The notes: a model not told the origin generated them from the letters alone. 64,000 bases of DNA from Halobacteriovorax sp. HLS (GCF_004006665.1 NZ_QOCL01000013.1:62001-126000), one strand, 5' to 3'. Counted from the first letter of the stretch, positions 35,652 to 46,144 are shown. Numbers and translations are program-made.

Positions 35652-37277
35652 ATGAGAGTCTTGATAATTCGCTTGATTACATGGTTTTGTGATTTCTTAA
35701 TCGCCCTTGTGGCCTTTAATTATCTGCTGTCGTTCTCTATATTCTCTCATGAATTTGACTCTCTTTCTTTCAAACTCAATGGATTTGGACTCTCAGAGCT
35801 GGCTTCCAACCACATAAGCAGCTTCATTTTTACTTTTTGTATAAATATAATTCTTAGATTTCACTGGACGGTCATTTTTGGGAGATCACTTTCTCAAATG
35901 ATTTTTCAGTTCAAAAATGATTCTTCCTTTTTGTGGGCAAGACTTGGAGGAGGGCTCAGGTGCCTTTTAGAGTTTCTCGTTCCACTTAGTTTAACGGATC
36001 CATTTCTTCTCATTAAAACAAAGTACACTTTTAAAGAAAAGTTTAGTGCAACTAAATTAGTATTAAGAGATAATTTTCTTCAGGTATTTGGATTTTTCGT
36101 CTTTCTTCCAAGTTGTTTAGTTCTTGCAATGAGTTCACCTTTATTTCAACATCTAACATTTATTGATGGAATTAAATTAAGCTTTTCTAGCGAGAAACTT
36201 GAAGTTCTTGATAACCGCTCGGACTTTTCAAGTTTTAAGCACTATTCAAGTGAGTCGTTCAAGATGAGCTCTTTTAGCTCAATAAACTCTTCTAAGTTAA
36301 AGTTGATTCCTTCTTTTGAAATAACCAGAGAAATGAGTAAGAAGAGAATAAGACCATACTTGATAGTTCATGATTCAGAAAGACAAGTATTTGGAGAAAT
36401 TAAGCTAAAGAGAAGATTTTCAATCAGAAAGTTGATTGAGATCATGGCAAAACACGATCCGCTTTTTAGTATTTTCTACCCTGAACTTTATAAAGTTCTA
36501 AAAAGGCCTACTGATCATTATTCAATTAAAAAATATAAAGATAAGTTTGGAGATAAGAAACTATTGAACCCTTTAGCTCGAAATGAGCTACAAGACTTAA
36601 TCCAATCTTCTTATGAGCTCTCTTATAAGAATCTCTTTTCTCATCTCTTTAGTAAAGGTCCATTCTTATCAGGACATGTTAGAGTTAGAAATTATCTCTC
36701 CAAGCTAGTGGATAGTGATGTTGAATCTGTAGTCGATTTAGTAAAGTTAGGAAATTATACATTTCTACGTTTTAAACAGAGCTTTAAATCTCTTGAAAGG
36801 GGAGTTAGTGAAACCTATATCCCTATTGAGACTTTAAATAGTGCAGTTATTCAAATGAGTTGGGGTTCAACGAGAAAGGATGCTTTTGCAAGAAACGACT
36901 TTAAAGAAAAGTTCCTAAACTCTACTAAGTGGTTCTTTGATTATAAAGGGGTGTTTACTCAGCCTAGCGAGTTTTCAGACTTCAATGCTTTCACAATCAT
37001 GGACTTCTTCACACTAAATAATCAAAGTGATAATTTTGTACTCTCTCTTCAAAAGTATAGCTTTGGTCATTTCTTTGATCTAGGAAAACTAGCTCTCAAG
37101 AATAATGATGAGAATCTAAAAAACTCTGTTATTGCAAGCTGTAATAGAATCTTATTATTAATGTCTTATAAGAAGCATTCAGCGTCTCTTAAAGAAAGTA
37201 ATGCTAAGTTTATTAGAATGATTAGTGATTTAAAAAGTGCGATAATTAATAATAATAGAGAATTTTTCGAGAACTAA
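35652..37277 (+). CDS. RDD-family membrane protein with a long C-terminal extension
   Basis: The first 180 residues resemble an RDD domain: RLITWFCDFLIALVAFNYLL, a helix near 55-75, FGRSLSQMIFQFK (the usual GQ-x-LGK-x-x-x-x position) and ARLGGGLRCLLEFLVPL with the conserved Arg, then a helix at about 140-160. Residues 180-541 are soluble, basic and rich in Ser, Phe and Lys, and I do not recognise them. At 541 residues it is much longer than common RDD proteins (150-300). uppP follows one base after the stop, so the two share a transcript. Transported or bound substrate unknown. Confidence 0.65.
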   Translation: MRVLIIRLITWFCDFLIALVAFNYLLSFSIFSHEFDSLSFKLNGFGLSELASNHISSFIFTFCINIILRFHWTVIFGRSLSQMIFQFKNDSSFLWARLGGGLRCLLEFLVPLSLTDPFLLIKTKYTFKEKFSATKLVLRDNFLQVFGFFVFLPSCLVLAMSSPLFQHLTFIDGIKLSFSSEKLEVLDNRSDFSSFKHYSSESFKMSSFSSINSSKLKLIPSFEITREMSKKRIRPYLIVHDSERQVFGEIKLKRRFSIRKLIEIMAKHDPLFSIFYPELYKVLKRPTDHYSIKKYKDKFGDKKLLNPLARNELQDLIQSSYELSYKNLFSHLFSKGPFLSGHVRVRNYLSKLVDSDVESVVDLVKLGNYTFLRFKQSFKSLERGVSETYIPIETLNSAVIQMSWGSTRKDAFARNDFKEKFLNSTKWFFDYKGVFTQPSEFSDFNAFTIMDFFTLNNQSDNFVLSLQKYSFGHFFDLGKLALKNNDENLKNSVIASCNRILLLMSYKKHSASLKESNAKFIRMISDLKSAIINNNREFFEN

Positions 37278-37278
37278 T

Positions 37279-38085
37279 ATGAATTTCTTTGATGCAACAA
37301 TTTACGGAATTATTCAAGGTTTAACTGAGTTTTTACCTGTATCTAGTAGTGGTCATCTGGCCTTGTTGCCTCATCTTTTAACTATTGAAGATCCAGGAGT
37401 TGCCTTTGATCTGGCGATGCACTTAGGAACAGCTCTGGCGATTATATTATACTTCTATAGAGACATTATCATTTTGCTAAGAGATAGCTTTCAGTTATTG
37501 AATTTCAAGCGTCAACTAACTGATGGTCATCGTAGTGCTTTCTACATGATTTTGGCAACAATAGCGACTGGGGTAGTTGCAATAACTTTAAAAGACTTTG
37601 CCCAAGACTATGGTAGAAATAGCACATTTATCGCAATTAATTTATTTCTCTTTGGCGCTTTAATGTGGGCATCTGATTCACTATGCAAGCAATCTCAAGA
37701 GGTAGTATTAAAGCAAAAAGGACAGGCAAAGAAGGCAATTCTAATAGGTCTTTTACAGTCGGTGGCCTTATTCCCTGGAGTCTCAAGATCTGGGATCACT
37801 TTAACAACTGCTCGTTTTATGGGAATCTCTAGAGAGGAAGCCTCTAAATTTTCTTTTCTATTGTCACTTCCTCTAATTATTGGAGGAGCAATTTTAAAAT
37901 TGCCTAAAGCATTTTCTGAGCAAGCTAGTTTCGATGTAGGGACATGTCTTTTTGGTGTGTTTGTTAGCTTTATTGTTGGACTATTAACAATTCATTTTTT
38001 CTTAAAATTTATAAAGAGAATTGGTCTTGTGCCTTTTGCCCTTTATAGGTTTGCTATTGCAATTATCATTTTACTAGTTCTTTAG
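37279..38085 (+). CDS. uppP: Undecaprenyl-diphosphatase
   Basis: UppP (BacA) removes phosphate from undecaprenyl pyrophosphate so that the carrier lipid can be reused for peptidoglycan and other envelope polymers. The 268-residue protein has about eight membrane helices and both signature loops: GLTEFLPVSSSGHLALL near residue 13 and PGVSRSGITLT near 168. It starts one base after the RDD gene and ends 4 bases inside the end of the convergent Cys-rich lipoprotein gene. Confidence 0.96.
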   Translation: MNFFDATIYGIIQGLTEFLPVSSSGHLALLPHLLTIEDPGVAFDLAMHLGTALAIILYFYRDIIILLRDSFQLLNFKRQLTDGHRSAFYMILATIATGVVAITLKDFAQDYGRNSTFIAINLFLFGALMWASDSLCKQSQEVVLKQKGQAKKAILIGLLQSVALFPGVSRSGITLTTARFMGISREEASKFSFLLSLPLIIGGAILKLPKAFSEQASFDVGTCLFGVFVSFIVGLLTIHFFLKFIKRIGLVPFALYRFAIAIIILLVL

Positions 38086-41000
38086 TTTTGTCCACAATCG
38101 AAAACTTGTAGAACATCACCACTTGCCTGAGCAAGCTCTGGTGGAATACAGTAAACCTGAGTATTCCAATGAAGGCCTTCATTGAATATATCTACTTTAC
38201 CATTAAAGTTGTTAGATTGATCATTACCATCAATGAACCTTTTCACTTGCATATCATTAGCCTCATGTCCTGGAACCTTTAAGTCAGTATGCGCTATCCC
38301 GTAACCTACGTATCCTGAGGCACACGCTCTCTTAGTACAAGCAAGCTGTTGAACAGTAACTCTACTTTTAATATAACCTGTTTCTTCATCAATGAGTGCA
38401 GGAGCTAAGTCTTTAGCTTCAGAAGATACATAACGGTTAAAGTAAACTGATAGGTTAGTGTAGTTCTTCAGTGCACATTGGTTGTTATCAGGGTTGATGT
38501 AACCTGAACAGCACATAGTAGGATCATCAGTTGCAAGCATCTGTGTTCCCACTGGCTGACAACAAGTAAATTCATCTTCAGAGAAGACTTTCTTCTTTAG
38601 TATGTCGGCGCCAGCGATTTCAACATCAGCAGCAGAGAAGTAATCTACAGCAGCTTTATTGTACTCTGGATTAGCAGCTGGATTAAAGTATCCTGCTATA
38701 TCAATTGCCGATCCGTCTTGGCTTCTATTTGTAGGGTTAACCATACACTTTCTTGCTTCTTCAATTGCGACTTGTGGAATTCCTGTCAATTCAAACTTAG
38801 ATAACCATTCCAGTGTTAAATTAGCTTCAGATTCAGGAATTGATCTCATAAAACAATCTGGGTGATCAGGTCCTTCTCCGTCTGCATTAGGGCAAGTAAA
38901 AGTCGTAGTACTTCCACCTGGTACCCAGTTGAGGCATTGAAATTTTGTGACATCAACAGATTGGAGTTTCGTAGGGTCCCAATTATTAGTTCCGTCATTA
39001 AAGTTTCTTACCCAGTTCTTTGAGCAACAGGTATTTTCAGCGATCGTATTGATCGTATTATATTGCTTAAGTAGAGTGCTTATTGGGTCGGCAGCAGCAT
39101 TGATTTCATTAACTACAATTGCCGGATATGTCGTACTATCTTTATACATTTTATAATGTGCAGGTGCGATTGCTGTGTATCTTCTGGAGTCACTTATTCC
39201 AATGTCGACACCAGGAATTGAAGAATTATCTGGAGTAGTGTTGTCACCCTTAACTTCATTCTTAATACTAATGACATTTCCTAGCTCTCTACAGCAGCGA
39301 TTATTTCTTGGATCATATTCTGGGTCAGATTTTGAAACTTCTTGTGAACAAACAAGTGGTCTTTGCCAGAACTCCATTTCAAAATTTTGAATAGAGCCTA
39401 TTGAAGAAATTGATCTTGCTTTTGATGCGATATAAGGATTTGCCGCACATTCAAAATTAGAAAAACAGCTTGCACCTGGCGCTCTTAAGCATCTATTTGC
39501 TTGTAGTTTCTTTGTGGACACATATTCAAACTCAAAGTCCGCTAGAATATCTATCTGAGAATCCATAACCTGTAAAAGGTTCGTTGAAACATTCTGAGTC
39601 GCTGCTAGGTGATAGGTCTCAGCATCAGTTGTAGACACACCATTTGTTATAGACGTTTGAGTATTGTGAATATAATTACCAGACTCATCCATCACTGGAC
39701 AGGAACTTAAGTAATAAAGACTTGGGCCAACTCCCGAATCTGTCACACCTATACCATTCACTTTATCAGCATTAGGTGCTCCAGGGTCTCTAGCATTAAG
39801 TGTCGTGTAGCTTGCACCTGTTGCCTCTTTACCAGGAATACAAATCGCATCAACTTTCATATCCGAAACCGAAGTGCTGAATGCTGTTAGTACATCATTT
39901 GGTATCTCATCAGTTCCATCGTAGTTATATGGTCTGCCTAGGCTTTTTGCGGAGTAACCAAAAGTATCTTCATCATCTTCAGTTAATGTTCCATTTGCAA
40001 TGAGAGTCTTAATAGACTTAGCATATCTTGAGATTTTAGTGTTGAACTTAGCTGGTTTAGTTATCTCATTAAACGGCTGACAATAAGTATTAGCAGAACA
40101 TGTGAAGAGCTTTTTATCATTTGTCTTATTGTAGCTATCTGTAGCAGAGAAGTCTGAGCTAATATCAGGAAGACATGCAGCACCTCTTCCTCTGTAGACA
40201 CATCTTTTGCTTGGTCCACTTGTTGTTCCATTCATTGATATAAGTCTTAAGAATGTATTTTGACCAGGAATCTCTTTTGCATTTTGATCAAAAACTGGCC
40301 ATGCAGATTGAAGACTAGCGACACTTGTACAAGTGTACTCCCAGCCTAAAGTCGCAGCGCAATCATTATCTGTATCACAAGCATGATATTTCTGGCATTC
40401 TGCTCCATCACTTTCATAGTCTGTCGTAACAAAGGCCCCTGAGTTAGGAGTTGTCGAAGACTCATTAACGTCTATTGAAAATGTACTATCAATTGATTGG
40501 TCAGCATAGTAGGCGTTTACGGCCAAGAATAGTCTTGTCGTCGTTGCTGTAATTCTTCTTTGATTACCGATTGAAAACCACTTAACACCATCAAAAGAGC
40601 CAATAACTGATCCGTAGTCAAAGCCAAACCAATCTCTTTGATAACCATTTGCAAAGTAGAAGTGTTGAGCAGCTTGTCTGTTCATTCTCTGAACTTGTCT
40701 ATCAGCATCTACAGTATGAGAGTTAGGAATCATTGTTGCTGGAACAAAGCACGCTCTACCGTATAGTAAGTCGTGAGACCTCATTTCTGAAGTTGTTTCA
40801 TCAGTTTGTGAAGGATGAGGGAAGTAGCCTCCTCCTTTAAAAATAAAGTTACTTGGGAATATCTTAGCAAGGTTGCTAAAGTAGTCAGTTCCACAATAGA
40901 AACAACTTGAAAATGTTCCAGAGTTAACAAAGATATCGTATGACTTTCCTTTTTTTACGATTACTTGTTTTGCGGCAGAAGCTCCAATTGCACTTCCGCT

Positions 41001-42941
41001 TATACTTCCATAGATTTCGTTAAATCCAACGTGAGATGACACATTATTAGGTTTAGAGAAATCGTTATTAGTATATGAAAATGGAAGACCCTCTTGCGTT
41101 GGAGTATCTAGACTTACATCAGTGTGTTCAAGTCCTGCATCCTGATCAAAGTATCTAACAGGAACGGTTTTTGAATCGAGAAGAACATTCTGTTGAAGAG
41201 GCGCTTCTGGCACATCTGGTTGAGGATAACTACAAACATAGTCTTTAATATACGTTTTAGCATCATCATAAACAGGAGATAGTGAACAGCTTAAGTCTGC
41301 GCATTCACACATGGTCGCAATTTCTTGTTGAGCAACTAGCTTTGTTTGAAGAACTGGAACTGAGTCTAGATCAACATAGAAAGTAATTTTAATTTTTTGA
41401 GTATCAAATATTTGAAAGTTATTTGAAAAAGTTATAAATGATGGACTTGAACTAGTTAAGCTCCAGTCACTTCCGTTTAGAACTATTGCATCATCAACAG
41501 TAACACTAACTGTTCTATTTGCGTCTGAATAGTAAGGTAGATTAAATACCTGTGAGGCAGGGTAGTGGTCAGTTGCTTTTCCAAGGTTTTGACCTTGTAC
41601 GTAGTACTTATCACATTTGGCCAAGCTTGTTCCTACCTTTACACAAGAGCCGTCAATTTTATACTTAATTTTAAGTGTGTCTATAACTGAAGCCGCTCCA
41701 ACATTTAAATTCACCTGTTGTGGATCGGTTAAAGTATCGTTACCTGATAAGTCGCCTGATGGACCGATTGTAATATCGTTCTTTATAAAAGCACCATCTT
41801 TATAGTAGTACTGATCATTATAAACAATTTCATGGATTGAGTGATTTGGGATTGAAGCTGTTCCTGCATAGAATGTATTAAAGTTTCTATCATCTACTTC
41901 TGTATAAAAAGTTGGTCCTTGAGAAAAAGCATTCTCAATAGTTTTAGTACAGTAACTTACTTCACCATCTTGTGGTGTTGTACATTCATATAGCTGAGTA
42001 AGTCTCTCTAGCCTTTGAGCAGCAGTTAAGTTTGGATCAGTTATAACTGGAACTGTTGGCTCTGGAGATATATCAATTGGGCAGAGATTAAAAAATTGCG
42101 GGTATGAGCTGTATAGACTTGGATCTAGTCCTACAGCAATTAAGGCCGCTTGAAATTCAGATGAAGTTGTATCAATCCCTTGAATCTGAGATTTATCATT
42201 AACACATTGGCCTTGAACACAGCAGTCGAAACCTTGAGGTGCACACTCTGCAGAGCTAGTGCAAAGCAGGTTCGGGTTAGATGGATTACTGACAGTGTTT
42301 GAAAGATTTAATTTTAACTGACCGACGCCAACATCACTAATTATGTTTCCAGAATCAGAGAATAGGTCAGTGTTGGCACTTTGAAATAGGCCTGAACTAC
42401 AAGTTGGACAGGTTTCTGCAAGTGAGTAGACTACATTGTATAAAGGATTAATCGTTGAATGAGTCGCTAGAACACCTGGAGTTTGACAAAAAGTTTGGTT
42501 CTTTGTCTTATCACCTGGAGATATGAGGTAATAGTACTCTTGCGTGTTAGTTGCGAAGTTATAAAAGAATTGTGGAATTGCAGCAGCAACTAAGTAAGTA
42601 TTTACGCCCGAATCAAATCTAAAGCTAATACATTTGTTAGAGGTTTTATTTGAGCTCTTAATATAGTAGTCAACTTGCTCTCCTCTTAGGTAGAACTTAT
42701 CGTTAAAAGATACAGGAAGAGTTAGGCCAGTTGTCGATTGCGTAGAGCCTTCTTGGAAAAAGTTATTTGAAGTTGAAAAATCAGGAGTCGTTGGTTCGTT
42801 AGATGAACCACCACTAGTAGAGCTTGAAGAGTTTGATTGCCTCTTATTGCTACTTCCTTGTTCAACGCAAGAACTCACAAGAGCTAAGATACTCATGATG
42901 ATTACTGCATTAATAAATTTCCAAATTCCGTTTTGTTTCAT
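38082..42941 (-). CDS. Giant Cys-rich lipoprotein of unknown function
   Basis: The 1619-residue product has a signal peptide with ALVSSC as lipobox (Cys at about 25), then a Ser/Asn/Gly linker (residues 32-50), so it is likely a tethered surface protein. It is strongly Cys-rich, with adjacent-cysteine motifs: FDCCVQGQC, NRCCREL, NTCCSKNW, FTCCQPVG and TMCCSGY, and CxxxxC clusters such as CTSSAEC and CDTDNDC. These suggest multiple small disulfide-stabilised modules. The rest is beta-rich with Thr/Asn/Asp content typical of bacterial surface proteins. No protease or carbohydrate motif was recognised. It is transcribed alone, with TAGGAT about 12 bases before the ATG. Confidence 0.8.
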   Translation of the reverse strand: MKQNGIWKFINAVIIMSILALVSSCVEQGSSNKRQSNSSSSTSGGSSNEPTTPDFSTSNNFFQEGSTQSTTGLTLPVSFNDKFYLRGEQVDYYIKSSNKTSNKCISFRFDSGVNTYLVAAAIPQFFYNFATNTQEYYYLISPGDKTKNQTFCQTPGVLATHSTINPLYNVVYSLAETCPTCSSGLFQSANTDLFSDSGNIISDVGVGQLKLNLSNTVSNPSNPNLLCTSSAECAPQGFDCCVQGQCVNDKSQIQGIDTTSSEFQAALIAVGLDPSLYSSYPQFFNLCPIDISPEPTVPVITDPNLTAAQRLERLTQLYECTTPQDGEVSYCTKTIENAFSQGPTFYTEVDDRNFNTFYAGTASIPNHSIHEIVYNDQYYYKDGAFIKNDITIGPSGDLSGNDTLTDPQQVNLNVGAASVIDTLKIKYKIDGSCVKVGTSLAKCDKYYVQGQNLGKATDHYPASQVFNLPYYSDANRTVSVTVDDAIVLNGSDWSLTSSSPSFITFSNNFQIFDTQKIKITFYVDLDSVPVLQTKLVAQQEIATMCECADLSCSLSPVYDDAKTYIKDYVCSYPQPDVPEAPLQQNVLLDSKTVPVRYFDQDAGLEHTDVSLDTPTQEGLPFSYTNNDFSKPNNVSSHVGFNEIYGSISGSAIGASAAKQVIVKKGKSYDIFVNSGTFSSCFYCGTDYFSNLAKIFPSNFIFKGGGYFPHPSQTDETTSEMRSHDLLYGRACFVPATMIPNSHTVDADRQVQRMNRQAAQHFYFANGYQRDWFGFDYGSVIGSFDGVKWFSIGNQRRITATTTRLFLAVNAYYADQSIDSTFSIDVNESSTTPNSGAFVTTDYESDGAECQKYHACDTDNDCAATLGWEYTCTSVASLQSAWPVFDQNAKEIPGQNTFLRLISMNGTTSGPSKRCVYRGRGAACLPDISSDFSATDSYNKTNDKKLFTCSANTYCQPFNEITKPAKFNTKISRYAKSIKTLIANGTLTEDDEDTFGYSAKSLGRPYNYDGTDEIPNDVLTAFSTSVSDMKVDAICIPGKEATGASYTTLNARDPGAPNADKVNGIGVTDSGVGPSLYYLSSCPVMDESGNYIHNTQTSITNGVSTTDAETYHLAATQNVSTNLLQVMDSQIDILADFEFEYVSTKKLQANRCLRAPGASCFSNFECAANPYIASKARSISSIGSIQNFEMEFWQRPLVCSQEVSKSDPEYDPRNNRCCRELGNVISIKNEVKGDNTTPDNSSIPGVDIGISDSRRYTAIAPAHYKMYKDSTTYPAIVVNEINAAADPISTLLKQYNTINTIAENTCCSKNWVRNFNDGTNNWDPTKLQSVDVTKFQCLNWVPGGSTTTFTCPNADGEGPDHPDCFMRSIPESEANLTLEWLSKFELTGIPQVAIEEARKCMVNPTNRSQDGSAIDIAGYFNPAANPEYNKAAVDYFSAADVEIAGADILKKKVFSEDEFTCCQPVGTQMLATDDPTMCCSGYINPDNNQCALKNYTNLSVYFNRYVSSEAKDLAPALIDEETGYIKSRVTVQQLACTKRACASGYVGYGIAHTDLKVPGHEANDMQVKRFIDGNDQSNNFNGKVDIFNEGLHWNTQVYCIPPELAQASGDVLQVFDCGQN

Positions 42942-42961
42942 TTTTTAATTAATCCTACGAC

Positions 42962-43007
42962 TTAGCTTATCGGCATTTTTGAGACAAGCTGAAGGTATTG
43001 CCGCTAA
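42962..43007 (-). promoter_or_regulatory. Possible stem-loop in the leader of the giant lipoprotein gene
   Basis: TTAG (42962-42965) plus CGGCA (42971-42975) can pair with TGCCGCTAA (42999-43007), nine base pairs with a five-base bulge. It lies 21 bases ahead of the lipoprotein ATG in the presumed 5' leader. No known riboswitch class was recognised. Confidence 0.25.
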
Positions 43008-43174
43008 ATCTATCCTTATAGGCAAGTTTTTTACTTATTTTAAATGAAGTTCGAGTAACGAAAGAATATGAATTTTAAGATCGAATTATTAGCGACTTAG
43101 AAGCGTTGAGCAATGTCCTTATGCCCTAGAATCTGGGCGAAAATATAAACAAATTCAAGTAAAATGCTCGGGTA

Positions 43175-44422
43175 CTAGTGTTTCATTATGAGTTCAAGAA
43201 GCTTGAATAATCCAGCTCTAGAAAATCTCTCTTTAAGCGAAGTGCGATTTCCCCTAAAATTTAACACTTCTGATGAAGACTCTTTTTCACAACTCCAACC
43301 AATTCCGACTGTACCAACTGGTTTTTGTTCACTTCCACCGGTTGGGCCGGCGATACCTGTAAAAGAAATCGCTAAGTCTGTTGCTAAGGCCTTACGCGCG
43401 CCAATTGCCATTTCTAAGGCGCACTGTTCACTCACAGCACCATGATCAATAAGAGTTTGTCTCTTGACCCCTAGAATATTTTCTTTAACTTCATTGGCAT
43501 AACTTACAATTGCACCATTAAATATTGAAGAGCTTCCGCTAATATCAGTTATTTTTGATGAAGTGAGACCACCGGTACAAGACTCTGCAAATCCTACTGT
43601 TAAGTTCTTCTCTCTACAAAGGGTTACTATATATTCAGCAAGTTCTAGATTTCCATACTGCCATACATATTGAGCAAGTGCAGATTCTTCAATCAGTTTT
43701 TTAGCATCACTTGATTTCTTTTCAAACTTTGATTGCTCAATATAGAGAACAATATCTACCCCTAGTAGATGAGGAAGAGAGCTGACTTTGGCGATAGAGC
43801 TTAGCTGATCCCACAAGTTAGGACAAACTTCTTTAAATATTCTTTCCTCAGGTATTCCCTTTGTTCGTATAGCGAAGAGTTGAGTCGGATGGAAGTCATC
43901 ACTAGAGAAGTGATCCTTAATCATTGGTAAGAAAATATTTTCTACCATTGATTGAAATTCTCTCGGAACACCTGGTGCACTAAATAATGCCTTTCCATTT
44001 TGAAAGAAACTTAGCCCTGGGGCAAAGCCATTTAAGTTATCTGTGAGTTTAAAGTCTTTTGGATAGTAGTGATAATCATTTAGTTCTGGTGTCCACTGTC
44101 TATCGAATTTTTCATATAGCTTAGTAATTAAATTCGTTGATTCTTGATCACTGATAAGTTCTTTATCAAAGAATTTGGCGAGTACATTCTTAGTAATATC
44201 GTCCCTTGTTGGTCCAAGTCCACCACTGGTAAAGACAATGTCACAGCTTTGCATACAGCTTGAAAGAGCATGATGAATTTCCTTCTCACTATCATGGACG
44301 ATGATAATTTTATTGAGCTCAATTCCTACTTTTGTAAGATAATCGGCCAACCAATATCCATTTAAGTCTTGTGTTCGGCCTGTAAGGATCTCGTCGCCGA
44401 TTATAATGAGTGCTGCTAACAT
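43175..44422 (-). CDS. cinA: CinA-family protein (nicotinamide-nucleotide amidase / MoCF-like)
   Basis: Full-length 415-residue CinA. The N-terminal MoCF-type domain has IIGDEILTGRTQDLNG (about 6-21) and TSGGLGPTRDD, associated with pyrophosphatase activity on ADP-ribose or NAD-related compounds. The C-terminal domain has FAESCTGGLTSSKITD, NGAIVSYANEVKENILGV and SFTGIAGPTGG, the deamidase domain that converts NMN to nicotinate mononucleotide. The start at 44422 is supported by domain alignment. It is divergent from the FAD oxidoreductase gene with only 85 bases between. Confidence 0.94.
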   Translation of the reverse strand: MLAALIIIGDEILTGRTQDLNGYWLADYLTKVGIELNKIIIVHDSEKEIHHALSSCMQSCDIVFTSGGLGPTRDDITKNVLAKFFDKELISDQESTNLITKLYEKFDRQWTPELNDYHYYPKDFKLTDNLNGFAPGLSFFQNGKALFSAPGVPREFQSMVENIFLPMIKDHFSSDDFHPTQLFAIRTKGIPEERIFKEVCPNLWDQLSSIAKVSSLPHLLGVDIVLYIEQSKFEKKSSDAKKLIEESALAQYVWQYGNLELAEYIVTLCREKNLTVGFAESCTGGLTSSKITDISGSSSIFNGAIVSYANEVKENILGVKRQTLIDHGAVSEQCALEMAIGARKALATDLAISFTGIAGPTGGSEQKPVGTVGIGWSCEKESSSEVLNFRGNRTSLKERFSRAGLFKLLELIMKH

Positions 44423-44507
44423 AGTTAAACCTTCATAAATGAGTAAAATTCACTATAAATTATACCCTTAGGCCGACATTGTGAAAAGAATTTGCTAACT
44501 TATTATC

Positions 44508-46064
44508 ATGTCTCAAATTGTACAATTTGTTCTCGACTTTGAAGAGGACGTCGAAAAATACCTAAATTCTACTTATCCTAAAATGGATGATTATAGAATT
44601 CTCAATAAGGCCCTTGATGCTAGAGGGTCTAATCGTGGGAAAAGACCTCGTATAACCTACAGAGTTGAGATTATTGCTCTTGGTGAGAAATTCTCTGGTG
44701 AAAAGGAGAGTTTTAAAGAACTAGGACAACTTAAGGCCAAACCTATTATTATAGGAGCTGGACCTGGTGGACTATTCTGTGCTCTTAGGCTTGCTGAATA
44801 TGGTGTTGCTTCAATAGTTATTGAAAGAGGCGAAAGAGCTCATAAGAGAATGAAACATATCGCAAGGTTTTGGAGATATGGAGAGTTTAATACTGAAAAT
44901 AATGTCTGTTACGGAGAAGGTGGGGCAGGTCTTTTTAGTGATGGAAAATTAATCACAAGGGTTAAGTCTGCGTACGTTCAATATGTCATGAATAGGCTTG
45001 TTGATTTTGGCGCACCGGCCGAGACGGCCTATGTCTCAAATCCTCACTTAGGATCAAATAAGATTAGAATGTTGATCAATAAAATAAGTGACTTTCTCTT
45101 AGAGAAGAATTGTGAAATTCTCTACAACACTAGGGTAGAAGAGCTTATTTACAAAGAAAGAAATGTTGTTGGGGTCAGGCTAAGTGACGGAAGAGAAATC
45201 TATTCGGATCATATTATATTAGCAACAGGTCACTCTGCTAAAGAGATCTATTCTCACTTAAATGATAATGAAGTCGCCATGAAAGCAAAAGACTTTGCTG
45301 TAGGTGTACGAATTGAACACCCAAGAGAGCTTATCGATCAAATTCAATATGGTAAATTTGCAGGGAGCTACCTTGGAGCTGCTAGATATAGATTAAGCTA
45401 CGAAAATAAATCCACTCAAAAGGGTACTTATAGTTTTTGTATGTGTCCTGGTGGATACGTTCTATCTTCTGGAACAGAGGCCGAGGGGATCGTCGTAAAT
45501 GGTATGAGTAATTATGCTAGAAACTCTAGATGGTCTAATTCCGCTCTTGTCGTTTCAGTTAAAGCATCTGTGGACTTTTCAACTGATGACGTGCTCAATG
45601 GATTAAAGTTTCAACACAAAATAGAGAATAAGGCCTACGAAGTTTCTAAAACATTGGCATCGGGAAAAGAGCTACCTTCTCAAACGTTGAAAGACTTTTT
45701 AGATGGAACAGTCGGCAAGTCAGTGATGCCTAAAACTTCAACTCCTTCTGGAATTGTTGAGGCCCAGTTAACAGATATTCTTCCAGAGTTTATTTCTAAT
45801 CATCTTAAGGATGCTCTTGTGCAGTTTGACCGCAGAATGGATGGCTTTGTTTCTAAGAAAGCTCTATTGCTAGCTCCTGAGACCAGAACCTCTGCTCCTA
45901 TAACGATCCTAAGAGATCGCGAGACTCTGGAGTCTACATCTCATAAAGGGCTGTATCCATGCGGCGAAGGTGCTGGCCATGCTGGTGGAATTACTTCCGC
46001 GGCAGTAGATGGTGTTAAGATCGCTATGTCGATTCTTAAACAAGAAAAAGGCCTCGAAAGCTAG
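44508..46064 (+). CDS. FAD-dependent oxidoreductase (COG2509-like)
   Basis: The 518-residue protein has a short N-terminal domain (about 75 residues, with the basic GSNRGKRPRITYRVE) and then an FAD-binding Rossmann fold, IIIGAGPGGLFCALRLAE, near residue 80. YGEGGAGLFSDGKLITR, CMCPGGYVLSSGTEAEG and PCGEGAGHAGGITSAAVDG are hallmarks of the uncharacterised FAD dehydrogenase group COG2509. The reaction is unknown; members are assumed to be soluble reductases or dehydrogenases. It is a single-gene unit. Confidence 0.88.
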   Translation: MSQIVQFVLDFEEDVEKYLNSTYPKMDDYRILNKALDARGSNRGKRPRITYRVEIIALGEKFSGEKESFKELGQLKAKPIIIGAGPGGLFCALRLAEYGVASIVIERGERAHKRMKHIARFWRYGEFNTENNVCYGEGGAGLFSDGKLITRVKSAYVQYVMNRLVDFGAPAETAYVSNPHLGSNKIRMLINKISDFLLEKNCEILYNTRVEELIYKERNVVGVRLSDGREIYSDHIILATGHSAKEIYSHLNDNEVAMKAKDFAVGVRIEHPRELIDQIQYGKFAGSYLGAARYRLSYENKSTQKGTYSFCMCPGGYVLSSGTEAEGIVVNGMSNYARNSRWSNSALVVSVKASVDFSTDDVLNGLKFQHKIENKAYEVSKTLASGKELPSQTLKDFLDGTVGKSVMPKTSTPSGIVEAQLTDILPEFISNHLKDALVQFDRRMDGFVSKKALLLAPETRTSAPITILRDRETLESTSHKGLYPCGEGAGHAGGITSAAVDGVKIAMSILKQEKGLES

Positions 46065-46144
46065 TATTTTACAGTGTAAATTCTCTATTCTTTATTGTCG
46101 CACCTTGCGTCATTTGCTACTTTGACCCTTCCTAGGGGGATTAA

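Noticed and set aside
43081-43174. GCCC/GGGC hairpin beyond cinA as its terminator
   Set aside because: No T-run follows on the minus strand and it is about 40 bases beyond the stop; not convincing.
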